Origin: Nitrospirota bacterium
GTDB lineage: Bacteria > Nitrospirota > Thermodesulfovibrionia > Thermodesulfovibrionales > UBA6898
Assembly (NCBI GenBank): GCA_016217675.1
Contig: JACRHC010000042.1
Span: 1 to 64,000 of the forward strand
Direction of reading: 5' to 3'
DNA length: 64,000 nucleotides
Below, one piece after another: positions 51,894 through 62,013 of the stretch. Under the pieces are notes generated by a model that saw only the letters and a program-made list of their open reading frames with translations, was not told the origin of the DNA and made no database searches. The position numbers were made by a program, and so were the translations under genes. Position 1 is the stretch's first letter. Each line of letters opens with the position of its first letter.

Positions 51894-54478
51894 AAATTAT
51901 CACGATAACCATAAACGGGAAAGAAATAAAGCTCGAAAAAGCTGTGACCGTCCTTGAGGCTGCTCGCTCTGCAGGCATCAAGATACCGACGCTCTGTTAT
52001 CACGAACAGCTTGAGAGGTATGGCGGCTGCAGACTCTGCCTGGTTGAAGTTGAAAAGATGCCGAGGCTGCAGACTGCCTGCACGCTTATGGTAACTGACG
52101 GTATGGTTGTCAGGACCGAGACAGAGCAGATCGCGGATGTGCGGCGTGGTATTCTTGAGTTCCTGCTGATCAATCACCCTCTCGACTGCCCCTATTGCGA
52201 TAAGGCAGGCGAGTGCGATCTCCAGGACCTTGTTGAAAGATACGGCCCTGCAAAGGGAAGGTTCAAGGAGAAGAAGAGAAAGGTCAAGGAGAGCCTGGCA
52301 GACTCTGCGATAGTCAGGAATATGGAGCGCTGCATCATGTGCACGCGTTGTGTGAGGATGTGCGAGGGCAAACAGGGTGCGTCGGCTATTGCGGTAATTG
52401 ATCGCGGAGGTCATTCGCATATCGAACCCTTCTCCGGCGGCAAGTTTGACTGTGAATACTGCGGCAACTGTGTCTCGGTATGTCCGGTAGGCGCTATCAT
52501 GTCAAGACTCCACAGACACAGTTACCGGCCCTGGCAGGTGAAGGAGCAGCACGAGACCGTATGTCCGTACTGCGGAGTGGGCTGCACGGTTGTGGCGCAG
52601 GTTCGCGATGATGTTATTATGCGGGTGATACCGAAACTCGGTTCTGCTGTAAACAACGGCATGCTCTGTTCCCGCGGCCGATTTGGCTACGAGTTTGTCG
52701 GCAGTAAGGATCGGCTTACCGTGCCGCTTATCCGGAAGAACGGGATGCTTACAGAGGCGACGTGGGAAGAGGCGATTACCCTTGTTGCGAAAAAACTCAG
52801 TGATATCAAGGTCACGTTCAGCAGCCAGGCAATTGCAGGCATCTCCTCCCTGCGGTGCACGAATGAGGATAACTATGTATTTCAGAAGTTCATGCGCGCT
52901 GCAGTAGGGACCAACAATATCGACACAACAGCAAGAACGGGATTCGCAGGAGCCCAGGGCTTTATTGAAAACATTTTTGGTCAGGGTGCGACAGCGAACA
53001 TCATCTCGGGACTTGCGAACTCTGATACGGTCCTGGTGATCGGCGGTGATCCCACAACCGTGAATCCGATTCTCGGTCTTCAGATAAGGGCCTGCGCAAG
53101 AAGAAATGGCAATGTCCTGACCATCGGAAACGTAGAGGGCCTCAGGAATTTCAATCCGTCTAAACTCTTGCCAAAATTGCAGACAGAGGTGACGCTTCTC
53201 GAAGGGATTGTGACCGCACTCAGGGAAAAGAAGGGTCTGCCAGGATCAAATGCTGCTCTTGAGGCAAAAATAAAAGATATCACGATCTCCGCTGATGAGG
53301 TCACCCGCAAGACCGGCGTTGCAGAGACCGAGTTTTTAACGTTTGTTGACCTGCTTGCCGATGCAGCAACGTTCAGCCTCGTTATCGGCAAGGATATTGT
53401 CCAGAGTTCAGGAGGAAGCTATAAGCTGCTTCTGCTGTCGGCGATAAATTATCTTGCCAACGGAAGAATCTACCTTCTTTCAGAAAGAGCTAACGAGCAG
53501 GGTGCCCTTGACATGGGCTGCGCTCCGGATATTCTTCCCGGATACCGGCCTGTTGCGTACCCCGAGTTCAGAAAGAAGTGTGAGAATGTCTGGCATACTG
53601 AATTATCTGATAAGCCCGGTCTCAATCTTTTTGAGATGGTGGATGCTGCCGAGCAGGGAAGACTCAAGGCTGTCTATGTCATGGGTGAAAACCCGCTCTG
53701 CAATATCCCCGACTCCGGCAGGGTTGAAACAGCATTCAAAAAGCTCGACTTTCTGGTCGTGCAGGATATCTTTCTTACGGAAACAGCAAAGCTTGCCAAC
53801 GTCGTGCTCCCCGCGCTGAGCTGGGCAGAGAAGGACGGCACCTTCACGAACATGGAACGACGGATCCAGCGGGTGCGAAAGGCTGTTCATAGAGAAGGCA
53901 TGGATGACTGGAAGATCATTGCTGAAATTTCAAAAAATATGGGTTACAACATGGACTATAAGGGAGCAGAAGATGTCTTCCATGAAGCAGCAAAAGTGTC
54001 TCCTCTCCTCCGGGGGCTGACCTATGAAGATATTGAGAATGGTGACAATATCTATCCCTATAAAGGTGAGCCGCTGCGTGACGCGATGGAAGAGATACAG
54101 GCTGATAGATCTGCACGTTCAGTGAAATCTGGCACGCTCTACCTGAAGATCGAGAGGCCGCTTTTCCATTCAGGCACAATGAGCACAAAAGCACCGGCAC
54201 TCATCAACATCTATCCCGAGGCTGTTGCGAGGATCGGCGCAGGGACAGCTCAGGCGCTCTCACTTACAGAAGGAGACGTTGTGAGGGTCAAGACAAAAAC
54301 AGGCTCCCTTGCCCTTTTTGTCGCCATCGAAAAGAATGATGACAATCTATCAGTAAAAATCAGTAACAATTTTGAAGGGAAGAGTGCGTTCAGGCTTACC
54401 GACTGCAATCTTGATCCGGTAACCAAGGCCCCCTGTCTGGACGGCATAGAGATAACCATAGAAAAGGTGACTGCATGA
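51890..54478 (+). CDS. nuoG: NuoG, complex I Fe-S subunit (molybdopterin-fold)
   Basis: The 862-residue NuoG starts with a [2Fe-2S] domain ('GGCRLCLVEVEKMPRL'), the His/Cys N5-type region ('HPLDCPYCDKAGECDLQD'), two [4Fe-4S] motifs ('CIMCTRCVRMC', 'CEYCGNCVSVCPVGA') and a further cluster 'CPYCGVGCTVV' before the molybdopterin fold. The Mo-ligand position is empty ('NNIDTTARTGFAGAQ'), as in NuoG. It is longer than many NuoG and close to the paralogue in the redox cluster. ATG 51890 is chosen because it overlaps the nuoF stop. Confidence 0.95.
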   Translation: MKIITITINGKEIKLEKAVTVLEAARSAGIKIPTLCYHEQLERYGGCRLCLVEVEKMPRLQTACTLMVTDGMVVRTETEQIADVRRGILEFLLINHPLDCPYCDKAGECDLQDLVERYGPAKGRFKEKKRKVKESLADSAIVRNMERCIMCTRCVRMCEGKQGASAIAVIDRGGHSHIEPFSGGKFDCEYCGNCVSVCPVGAIMSRLHRHSYRPWQVKEQHETVCPYCGVGCTVVAQVRDDVIMRVIPKLGSAVNNGMLCSRGRFGYEFVGSKDRLTVPLIRKNGMLTEATWEEAITLVAKKLSDIKVTFSSQAIAGISSLRCTNEDNYVFQKFMRAAVGTNNIDTTARTGFAGAQGFIENIFGQGATANIISGLANSDTVLVIGGDPTTVNPILGLQIRACARRNGNVLTIGNVEGLRNFNPSKLLPKLQTEVTLLEGIVTALREKKGLPGSNAALEAKIKDITISADEVTRKTGVAETEFLTFVDLLADAATFSLVIGKDIVQSSGGSYKLLLLSAINYLANGRIYLLSERANEQGALDMGCAPDILPGYRPVAYPEFRKKCENVWHTELSDKPGLNLFEMVDAAEQGRLKAVYVMGENPLCNIPDSGRVETAFKKLDFLVVQDIFLTETAKLANVVLPALSWAEKDGTFTNMERRIQRVRKAVHREGMDDWKIIAEISKNMGYNMDYKGAEDVFHEAAKVSPLLRGLTYEDIENGDNIYPYKGEPLRDAMEEIQADRSARSVKSGTLYLKIERPLFHSGTMSTKAPALINIYPEAVARIGAGTAQALSLTEGDVVRVKTKTGSLALFVAIEKNDDNLSVKISNNFEGKSAFRLTDCNLDPVTKAPCLDGIEITIEKVTA

Positions 54479-55530
54479 ACAGCTTCCTTGAACCGATTCT
54501 TGCTCCGTTTTTCGGACTGATGTTGACCAATATCGTCATCATCCTTATCAAGGTTGCTATCGTCATCGGCATTACGCTTCTGCATGTGGCCTACGCCACC
54601 TACTGGGAGAGAAAAGTTATCGGGTTTATGCAGTTCAGACTTGGTCCCAGAGAGGTGGGCTGGTTCGGATTGTTGCAGCCTATTGCTGACGGGGTAAAGC
54701 TTTTTTTCAAGGAAGATATCATCCCAGCTACTGCAGACAAACCGATATTTTATCTGGCTCCTGTTATCTTTTTTGTGTCTGCGCTCACTTCTCTTTCCGT
54801 TCTGCCCTTTTTTGATGGATTTGCAGTGGCGAACATCAATATTGGCCTTCTCTTCCTTCTTGCCATGTCATCCCTCGGCGCATATGGCATTGTGATGGCA
54901 GGGTGGTCATCAGGATCAAAATATTCATTCCTTGGCGGTCTGAGGTCAGCTTCGCAGGTTATCAGCTATGAGATTGCGATGGGCCTGAGTCTGGTAGGCG
55001 TTATGATCATGTCAGGTTCGCTCAATCTTACCGAGATCGTGAAGGCACAGTCCAACTATCCGACAGGTTTTTATGCCATTCCGCAGATACTGGGCTTTTT
55101 TGTCTTTTTTGTTGCCATGTTCGCAGAAACGAACAGGCTGCCCTTTGACCTTCCTGAGGCGGAAAGCGAACTGGTTGCAGGATATTTCACCGAATACAGC
55201 GGGTTCAGGTTTGCGATGTTCTTTCTTGGCGAGTACACCGGTATGCTCATCATGTCTGCCATAGGCACACTCTGTTTTCTTGGCGGCTGGACCTTGCCGA
55301 AGTTTATCATGGACCTGCTGCCGTTTCTGTCTGAGTTGCCGCCGATTGTCTGGGTTGTGGTGTTTCTGGGCAAGGTATATTTCTTCATGTTTCTCTACTA
55401 TTGGGTAAGGGCAACCCTTCCACGGTACCGCTATGACCAGCTCATGAACATAGGTTGGAAGGTGCTTATTCCGCTTGCCCTGGTGAATATTGTATTTACC
55501 GGCACGCTGAAGATCATGGGATGGTTCTGA
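54475..55530 (+). CDS. nuoH: NuoH, quinone-site membrane subunit
   Basis: The 351-residue protein joins the peripheral and membrane arms. It has eight membrane segments, 'YWERKVIGFMQFRLGPREVG' (the conserved first cytoplasmic loop), 'YEIAMGLSLVGVMI' and 'ETNRLPFDLPEAESELVAGY', with the acidic residues of the E-channel. The ATG overlaps the nuoG stop (ATGA). Confidence 0.96.
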   Translation: MNSFLEPILAPFFGLMLTNIVIILIKVAIVIGITLLHVAYATYWERKVIGFMQFRLGPREVGWFGLLQPIADGVKLFFKEDIIPATADKPIFYLAPVIFFVSALTSLSVLPFFDGFAVANINIGLLFLLAMSSLGAYGIVMAGWSSGSKYSFLGGLRSASQVISYEIAMGLSLVGVMIMSGSLNLTEIVKAQSNYPTGFYAIPQILGFFVFFVAMFAETNRLPFDLPEAESELVAGYFTEYSGFRFAMFFLGEYTGMLIMSAIGTLCFLGGWTLPKFIMDLLPFLSELPPIVWVVVFLGKVYFFMFLYYWVRATLPRYRYDQLMNIGWKVLIPLALVNIVFTGTLKIMGWF

Positions 55531-56084
55531 TGAAGAATTCATTGGTAAAAATAATGTTTTTTACAGAGATTCTGAAGGGCATGGCCCTTACGTTCAGAAC
55601 ACTCTTCAAGCCGGCGGTAACACGGCGGTATCCGCTGGTCAAAGTGCCTGCCCAGCCAGGTTACCGTGGCTTGCATGCGCTTGCGAAAGACAACACCGGA
55701 AGAATGAAGTGCGTGGGGTGCGGCCTCTGCGGGGCGTACTGCCCGTCACAGTGCATTCATATTTATACGACAGAGGGCGAAGACCATAACAAGGTTGTTG
55801 ACCGGTATGAGATCGATGTTCTCAGATGCATCTTCTGCGGCTTCTGCGTCGAGGCATGCCCCTTTGGCGCCATAACCCTGAGCGAGCACTATGAATATTC
55901 AAGCTACTCTAAAAATGCCTTCTATATGAACAAAGAGAAACTGCTTGCTAACTGGGATAAGTATTTCGAAGGTGAAAAAGGGAACCAGTATTTCAAAAAA
56001 TTCTGGAGACCCCTGACCGAAGACTTCAAAGGCAACCCTGAACAGGCAATGTTCAGCAAAATTACCAGAAAGGAAAAAAGCTAA
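55530..56084 (+). CDS. nuoI: NuoI, 2[4Fe-4S] subunit
   Basis: NuoI carries clusters N6a and N6b. The 184-residue protein has 'CVGCGLCGAYCPSQCI' and 'CIFCGFCVEACPFGAI' and the N-terminal amphipathic segment near 'LTFRTLF'. The start at 55530 overlaps the nuoH stop by one base; a longer upstream frame runs into nuoH and is rejected. Confidence 0.96.
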   Translation: MKNSLVKIMFFTEILKGMALTFRTLFKPAVTRRYPLVKVPAQPGYRGLHALAKDNTGRMKCVGCGLCGAYCPSQCIHIYTTEGEDHNKVVDRYEIDVLRCIFCGFCVEACPFGAITLSEHYEYSSYSKNAFYMNKEKLLANWDKYFEGEKGNQYFKKFWRPLTEDFKGNPEQAMFSKITRKEKS

Positions 56085-56086
56085 GG

Positions 56087-56599
56087 ATGCTGCAGCAACT
56101 TTTCTTCGGCTATTATGCATTTACGATTATTATCCTGTCGCTTCTGGTCGTGACGCGCAGGAATCCGGTTCATAGTGTGATGTGGATGCTGCTCCTGTTT
56201 TTCCATATTGCAGGCCTGTACCTCTTCCTGAATGCCGAGTTCATTGCAGCGATCCAGGTGATTGTCTATGCAGGCGCGATCCTGGTCCTTTTCCTTTTTG
56301 TGGTCCTGCTTCTCAATCTGAAGGAGGAGATTTCGCTCAAGCAATTTGTAGGATCCTGGCCTGCCGGCCTTTTCGTTACGGGGCTTCTTTTTGTCTCGGT
56401 GGTGTCCGTGCTCGGATCATATATTCAGGGGCCGATTGGCAAGTATTCCATTGCAGCGGTCAGGAGTGAGACGCACACAAAGGCCTTGGGCAAGCTTCTT
56501 TATACCGAGTATCTGTTCCCTTTTGAAATAGCATCCTTAATCCTGCTTGTGGCTGTCATCGGCGCGATAGTCCTTGCAAAAAGGAAGCTGAGGAGTTAA
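56087..56599 (+). CDS. nuoJ: NuoJ, membrane subunit
   Basis: The 170-residue protein has five membrane segments beginning '[17 protein letters not shown]', and the family's '[20 protein letters not shown]' with the conserved Tyr/Gly of the pi-bulge helix. It starts 2 nt after nuoI. Confidence 0.95.
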   Translation: MLQQLFFGYYAFTIIILSLLVVTRRNPVHSVMWMLLLFFHIAGLYLFLNAEFIAAIQVIVYAGAILVLFLFVVLLLNLKEEISLKQFVGSWPAGLFVTGLLFVSVVSVLGSYIQGPIGKYSIAAVRSETHTKALGKLLYTEYLFPFEIASLILLVAVIGAIVLAKRKLRS

Positions 56600-56601
56600 T
56601 A

Positions 56602-56904
56602 ATGGTTCCTTTGAACTGGTATCTGATCCTGAGCGCAGCGGTCTTCATGATAGGCATGTTCGGCTTCCTTACAAGGAAGAACGTCATCATCATGTTCATG
56701 TCTGTCGAGTTGATGCTGAATGCCGTAAATATCAGTCTGGTATCGTTCAGCCACTATCTGCAGGATATGCGCGGCCATATCCTCGTATTTTTTATCATCA
56801 CCGTCGCAGCAGCAGAAGCGGCAATCGGGCTTGCAATCATCCTTGCACTGTTCAGGAACAAGCAGACAGCACATGTCGATGAAATGAATGAGATGAAGGG
56901 ATAG
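56602..56904 (+). CDS. nuoK: NuoK, membrane subunit
   Basis: The 100-residue protein has three membrane segments with the conserved Glu in '[14 protein letters not shown]' and in '[15 protein letters not shown]', both part of the proton path. The size is normal. It starts 2 nt after nuoJ. Confidence 0.96.
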   Translation: MVPLNWYLILSAAVFMIGMFGFLTRKNVIIMFMSVELMLNAVNISLVSFSHYLQDMRGHILVFFIITVAAAEAAIGLAIILALFRNKQTAHVDEMNEMKG

Positions 56905-56905
56905 A

Positions 56906-58840
56906 ATGATGACCAGTTACGCACTGATACCGCTGCTGCCGCTCGCTGCCTTTGTTATCAACATCCTCCTGGGCAGGAAATTACTAAAGGAAAATGCTCA
57001 CTGGGTCTCTATTGCGGCCGTGGCAGGGTCCTGGGTGGTTGCAGTGATGGCGCTTTTTGACGTCCTTTCCGGCGCAAAGATCAATTATGACGTATACACC
57101 TGGATGCTCTCCGGAGGGTTCAAGGTGTCGGTAGGGTTCCTCATAGATCAGCTTACCGTCGTAATGCTGATCGTTGTTACGACCTGCAGTATGCTCATCC
57201 ATATTTACTCGGTCGGATATATGCATGGCGATCCCGGTTATTACCGGTTCTTTTCCTATCTCAGTCTTTTCACCTTTTCAATGCTCATGCTGGTCATGGC
57301 AAACAATTTTCTCCAGCTTTATTTCGGATGGGAGGGTGTAGGTCTCTGCTCGTACTTCCTGATCGGTTACTATTTTGACAAGAAGTCAGCATCAGATGCC
57401 GGTAAGAAGGCATTTATTGTGAACCGCTTTGGTGATTTCGGCTTCGGCATTGGAATATTCATTATCTTCCTGACCTTTGGGAATGTATATTATGAACCGG
57501 TTTTCAGTCAGGCAGGGAACTTCGCAAACGCTTCAATCAACTTCCTCGGCTTTGACGTGCATCTCATGACACTCATCGCTCTCCTGCTCTTCTGCGGCTC
57601 GGTCGGAAAATCGGCACAGATGCCTCTCCATGTCTGGCTGCCTGACGCCATGGAAGGCCCTACACCGGTCAGCGCGCTTATTCATGCCGCAACCATGGTA
57701 ACTGCCGGCGTTTTCCTTGTTGCACGCTGCAGTCCGATATTCAGTCTTTCAGAGACAGCGCTCATGGTCGTTGCGCTCACCGGAGCGATAACCTCTCTCT
57801 TTGCGGCAACCATAGGTCTTGTGCAGAATGACCTGAAAAGGATCATTGCGTATTCGACGGTAAGCCAGTTAGGGTACATGTTCCTTGCCTGCGGGGTCGG
57901 CGCATATACTGCCGGCGTCTTCCATCTGTACACCCATGCTTTTTTCAAGGCGCTCCTCTTCCTCTGTGCAGGCAGTGTCATGCATGCCATGGGCGGAGAG
58001 CTCAATATCCAGAAGATGGGGAACCTGAAAAAATATATGCCGGTCACCTATATCACCATGCTGATCGCCTCGTTCAGCATCTCCGGATTCCCATTTCTTG
58101 CAGGATTTTTCAGTAAAGACGAGATCCTCTGGATGGCATATTCTGGCGGAAGTCCCGTCGGAAAGTTTGTCTGGGCGATCGGCACGCTGGTGGCTTTTTT
58201 GACCGCCTTCTATTCGTTCCGGCTTATATTTTTAACATTCCATGGCTCATTCCGGGGGACGCACGACCAGGAGCACCATCTCCATGAGTCGCCCAAATCA
58301 ATGACCGTACCGCTGATGCTTCTCTGTGTTGGCGCTGTGGCAGCAGGGTGGGTCGGCATCCCCGCGCTGATCGGCGAGCAGATCGGCGTTCATAACTACA
58401 TCGCCGAGTTTATGAAGCCTGTTCTTGGCCATCCCGAGGGGCACGGCACGCATGGTGAAGAGTTGGGGATTATGATATTTTCGACGTTAGTAGGTTTATC
58501 AGGGATCGGCCTCGCTTACTTTATGTATATTTTGCGTCCCGAATTGCCTGGTCGGATCGCTCAGCAGTTCAGCGCAGTTCACAGGGTTCTCTTTAACAAA
58601 TACTATGTTGATGAGTTCTACGACTTCATAATAATCAGACCGACGATCTGGATCGCAAAGAATGTTCTCATCGGGGTCACGGACGCGCGCATTATCGAGG
58701 CTATTGTCAATGGCGTGCCGAATGCGATTGCGGCCTTCAGTTCCGGACTGAGACGAGTGCAGACAGGGCTTATGCAGCATTATGCGACCATTATGGCGAC
58801 CGGCATCCTTCTCATTGTTGCCATGATGCTCCTGAGGTAA
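56906..58840 (+). CDS. nuoL: NuoL, antiporter-like membrane subunit
   Basis: NuoL is the distal proton-pumping subunit, with a long lateral helix. The 644-residue protein has 'NFLQLYFGWEGVGLCSYFLI', 'MPLHVWLPDAMEGPTPVSAL', 'LIHAATMVTAGVFLV' and the late 'FSISGFPFLAGFFSKDEIL'. About 15-16 membrane segments are expected, and the length supports the lateral helix. ATG 56906 or 56909 could be the start. Confidence 0.96.
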   Translation: MMTSYALIPLLPLAAFVINILLGRKLLKENAHWVSIAAVAGSWVVAVMALFDVLSGAKINYDVYTWMLSGGFKVSVGFLIDQLTVVMLIVVTTCSMLIHIYSVGYMHGDPGYYRFFSYLSLFTFSMLMLVMANNFLQLYFGWEGVGLCSYFLIGYYFDKKSASDAGKKAFIVNRFGDFGFGIGIFIIFLTFGNVYYEPVFSQAGNFANASINFLGFDVHLMTLIALLLFCGSVGKSAQMPLHVWLPDAMEGPTPVSALIHAATMVTAGVFLVARCSPIFSLSETALMVVALTGAITSLFAATIGLVQNDLKRIIAYSTVSQLGYMFLACGVGAYTAGVFHLYTHAFFKALLFLCAGSVMHAMGGELNIQKMGNLKKYMPVTYITMLIASFSISGFPFLAGFFSKDEILWMAYSGGSPVGKFVWAIGTLVAFLTAFYSFRLIFLTFHGSFRGTHDQEHHLHESPKSMTVPLMLLCVGAVAAGWVGIPALIGEQIGVHNYIAEFMKPVLGHPEGHGTHGEELGIMIFSTLVGLSGIGLAYFMYILRPELPGRIAQQFSAVHRVLFNKYYVDEFYDFIIIRPTIWIAKNVLIGVTDARIIEAIVNGVPNAIAAFSSGLRRVQTGLMQHYATIMATGILLIVAMMLLR

Positions 58841-58843
58841 ATA

Positions 58844-60379
58844 ATGGAACAGACGATGAATAATGCACTGGGATTTCCGATACTGAGCATGCTTATCTGC
58901 TGGCCGCTGGTCGGAGCAGCCTTCCTTCTGTTCATCAGCCGGACGAATGAGAAGGCGATCAAGATGGTGAGTCTTCTCATCAGCGTTGCAACGTTTCTCC
59001 TCTCGATCTTGCTCTTCAGCCATTTTGACAAGTCAACGCACTTGATGCAGTTTGTCGAACGTTATGAGTGGATACCGTATCTGAACATGCATTACCATCT
59101 TGGCCTTGACGGTATCAGTGTGCTCTTTGTTCTTCTTGCAACGCTCGTCACGGTCCTCAGCGTGCTGATCTCATGGGAATCGGTCAAAATGAAGACAAAG
59201 GAATTCTTTATCTGCCTCCTTGTGCTCGAAAGTGCCATGATCGGTGTTTTCTGCTCCCTTGATTTTATGCTTTTTTATCTGTTCTGGGAAGCTATGCTTA
59301 TTCCGATGTATCTGCTTATCGGCGTATGGGGCGGGCCGAACAGGGTATATGCAGCAGTGAAGTTTTTCCTGTACACGCTTGTCGGAAGCGTGCTGATGCT
59401 TGTCGGCATCATCGTGCTCTATTTCTATGCAGGCAGGTCCTTCAATATCCTTGAGCTTATGACAAAGGCATACCCGTATAAGATGCAGTTGATGCTCTTC
59501 TGGGCATTCTTTGCAGCCTTTGCAGTGAAAGTGCCGATGTTTCCGGTGCATACCTGGCTGCCTGATGCCCACACCGAGGCGCCGACAGCCGGCAGTGTGA
59601 TCCTTGCTGCAGTGCTCATCAAGATGGGCGCATACGGTTTTCTCAGGTTCTCGCTGCCGCTTCTTCCCGACGCATCCCGGGAGATGGCTCCGGTCATGCT
59701 CGCACTGTCTGTAATCGCGATCATCTACGGCGGTATCATATGCCTTGCTCAGACGGACCTGAAAAGGCTTATCGCATACAGTTCTGTAAGTCATATGGGT
59801 TTTGTGACGCTGGGTATCTTTGCCCTGAACACCCAAGGTGTTGAGGGTGGAATACTGCAGATGCTGAACCACGGCATAGTTACCGGTGCCCTGTTCCTAA
59901 GCGTGGGCATCATCTATGAAAGGACACATACCAGGGTTATTGCTGATTACGGCGGTGTGGCCTCGGTGATGCCCATATACGCATCCCTCTTCATTGTCTT
60001 TACGTTTGCGTCCATAGGCCTGCCTGCAACAAACGGCTTTGTGGGAGAATTCCTTATTCTGCTTGGCGGCTTTAAGGCAAGCCAGTGGGCCGGAGTGCTC
60101 TCGGCATCAGGCATCATCATCGGCGCAGGATATATGCTCTGGCTTTATCAGAGGGTATTTTTTATGGAGACAAGTCAAAAAGTTGCCGGACTTCAGGATA
60201 TAACGACAAGGGAACTGATGACACTTCTGCCGATGGTTATCCTGATATTCTGGATCGGCATATACCCAAACACCTACCTGAGCTTCATGCACCCGTCAGT
60301 TCAGCATCTTCTTGAAAGGGTAAACGGTGGAAGCGCACCGGCAGTAGCAGTAAATGCTATCACGCAGATTCTGAGATGA
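58844..60379 (+). CDS. nuoM: NuoM, antiporter-like membrane subunit
   Basis: The 511-residue proton-pumping subunit has the conserved Glu-bearing 'LFYLFWEAMLIPMYLLIG', 'FPVHTWLPDAHTEAPTAGSV', 'LAQTDLKRLIAYSSVSHMG' and 'LPATNGFVGEFLIL'. It starts 3 nt after nuoL. Complete. Confidence 0.96.
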   Translation: MEQTMNNALGFPILSMLICWPLVGAAFLLFISRTNEKAIKMVSLLISVATFLLSILLFSHFDKSTHLMQFVERYEWIPYLNMHYHLGLDGISVLFVLLATLVTVLSVLISWESVKMKTKEFFICLLVLESAMIGVFCSLDFMLFYLFWEAMLIPMYLLIGVWGGPNRVYAAVKFFLYTLVGSVLMLVGIIVLYFYAGRSFNILELMTKAYPYKMQLMLFWAFFAAFAVKVPMFPVHTWLPDAHTEAPTAGSVILAAVLIKMGAYGFLRFSLPLLPDASREMAPVMLALSVIAIIYGGIICLAQTDLKRLIAYSSVSHMGFVTLGIFALNTQGVEGGILQMLNHGIVTGALFLSVGIIYERTHTRVIADYGGVASVMPIYASLFIVFTFASIGLPATNGFVGEFLILLGGFKASQWAGVLSASGIIIGAGYMLWLYQRVFFMETSQKVAGLQDITTRELMTLLPMVILIFWIGIYPNTYLSFMHPSVQHLLERVNGGSAPAVAVNAITQILR

Positions 60380-60398
60380 GACCGGAGGATTATTATAG

Positions 60399-61826
60399 AT
60401 GCCCCTAATCATGCCTGACCTTAAGCCGGTGATGCCTGAGATTGTAATGACGGTTATTGCAATCGGCATGCTCTTGGCAGAGCTTGTGATCAAAAGGAAG
60501 GAGACTATCGGATTTCTGACGATCATCGGCGCGGGTATCGCTGCCTTTACGCTTGCAGGCTCCATGGGCACGACCTTTGGCGGCATGTATGTTTCTGACG
60601 GGTACAGTACCTTCTTTAAGCTCATCTTTCTTGTCAACCTGATCCTTACAATCCTGATGTCGTCGAGATACCTTGAGACTCTGAAGATAAACTTTGGCGA
60701 ATACTATAGCCTTATCCTTTTTGCTACGCTCGGCATGATGCTTATGGCATCTGCTGCCGACATCATTGTTCTGTACCTCGGCCTTGAGCTGATGGCACTG
60801 AGTACGTATATTCTTGCAGGCTTCATCCGCTATGATATCAAGTCGAACGAAGCTGCCATGAAATACCTGCTTCTGGGCGCATTTGCCTCAGCAATACTCC
60901 TGTATGGAACATCGATGATCTACGGCCTCACCGGCACAACGAACCTCAGGGATATTGCAGTCTATATTGCGAAGGCCGAACTTGCCTCAAATCCTGTGCT
61001 GATGCTTTCGATGATCTTTTTTGCTGTTGCCTTTTCTTTTAAGATTGCTGCAGTGCCGTTTCATATGTGGGCGCCTGATGCTTACGAGGGTGCTCCCACG
61101 CCGATAACGGCGTTTATGTCAGTTGGTCCTAAGGCGGCAGGGTTTGCGGTGTTAGGCAGGGTATTTCTCACGGCTTTCGGCTCGGTTCGTATGGACTGGG
61201 CGGCCATATTCATTCCGATAGCGATCCTGACCATGGCTGTCGGAAACATCGTTGCCCTTTCACAGACAAATATCAAGAGAATGTTGGCATACTCCTCAAT
61301 CGCACATGCCGGGTACATGCTCCTTGGCGTTATTGCAGGAACTCCCGATGGTTTGGCGAGCATGCTCAACTACATGTTCATCTATGCATTCATGAACATC
61401 GGAGCCTTTGCCATTATAATCATGCTCAGGACCGAAACCTTTAAGGGTGAGGATATTGCAGATTATCAGGGTCTGTCGAAGACCCATCCGATGGCAGCAG
61501 CCCTTATGCTTATTTTTATGTTCTCCCTAACCGGCATACCCCCCATGGCAGGGTTTATGGGCAAGTTCTATCTCTTTATGTCAGCGATCAATGCAGGTTA
61601 TACCTGGCTCGTTATCGTTGCGGTTTTGTTCAGCGCAATTTCGGCATATTTTTATCTTAGGATCGTTATGCTGATGTACATGAAAGAGCCGAAAGAGACC
61701 GTGCAGCTGAACAGTTCTCCAGGAGTGGCACTTGCACTTGTCGTGACTGTTGGTGCGGTGCTATTCATCGGCATTCTGCCGTCAAAATTCCTGCTGTTTG
61801 CGAGGCTCGCAGCATCTGCGTTTTAG
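60399..61826 (+). CDS. nuoN: NuoN, antiporter-like membrane subunit
   Basis: The 475-residue proton-pumping subunit is nearest the peripheral arm. It has 'VLYLGLELMALSTYILAGF', 'VPFHMWAPDAYEGAPTPITA', 'LSQTNIKRMLAYSSIAHAG' and 'LTGIPPMAGFMGKFYLF'. GGAGG lies ~10 nt before the ATG. It is the last gene of the 14-gene nuo operon; no clear terminator follows. Confidence 0.96.
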   Translation: MPLIMPDLKPVMPEIVMTVIAIGMLLAELVIKRKETIGFLTIIGAGIAAFTLAGSMGTTFGGMYVSDGYSTFFKLIFLVNLILTILMSSRYLETLKINFGEYYSLILFATLGMMLMASAADIIVLYLGLELMALSTYILAGFIRYDIKSNEAAMKYLLLGAFASAILLYGTSMIYGLTGTTNLRDIAVYIAKAELASNPVLMLSMIFFAVAFSFKIAAVPFHMWAPDAYEGAPTPITAFMSVGPKAAGFAVLGRVFLTAFGSVRMDWAAIFIPIAILTMAVGNIVALSQTNIKRMLAYSSIAHAGYMLLGVIAGTPDGLASMLNYMFIYAFMNIGAFAIIIMLRTETFKGEDIADYQGLSKTHPMAAALMLIFMFSLTGIPPMAGFMGKFYLFMSAINAGYTWLVIVAVLFSAISAYFYLRIVMLMYMKEPKETVQLNSSPGVALALVVTVGAVLFIGILPSKFLLFARLAASAF

Positions 61827-62013
61827 CACACTCAGCATCTTATTTAGGTTCTTAGTCTGGAAAACAGAATGCCTTTAGTTGCTTTTTCCCTGTCAAGCCC
61901 AGTAAACTAACAGTCTGTAGTCACTCCTGGCTGTAAATCCCGGAAATGTACTTCGAAGCAATATTTTTGCCTGCTTATGGCCATGGAGATATTTTAATCA
62001 AAACGAGGTATCA

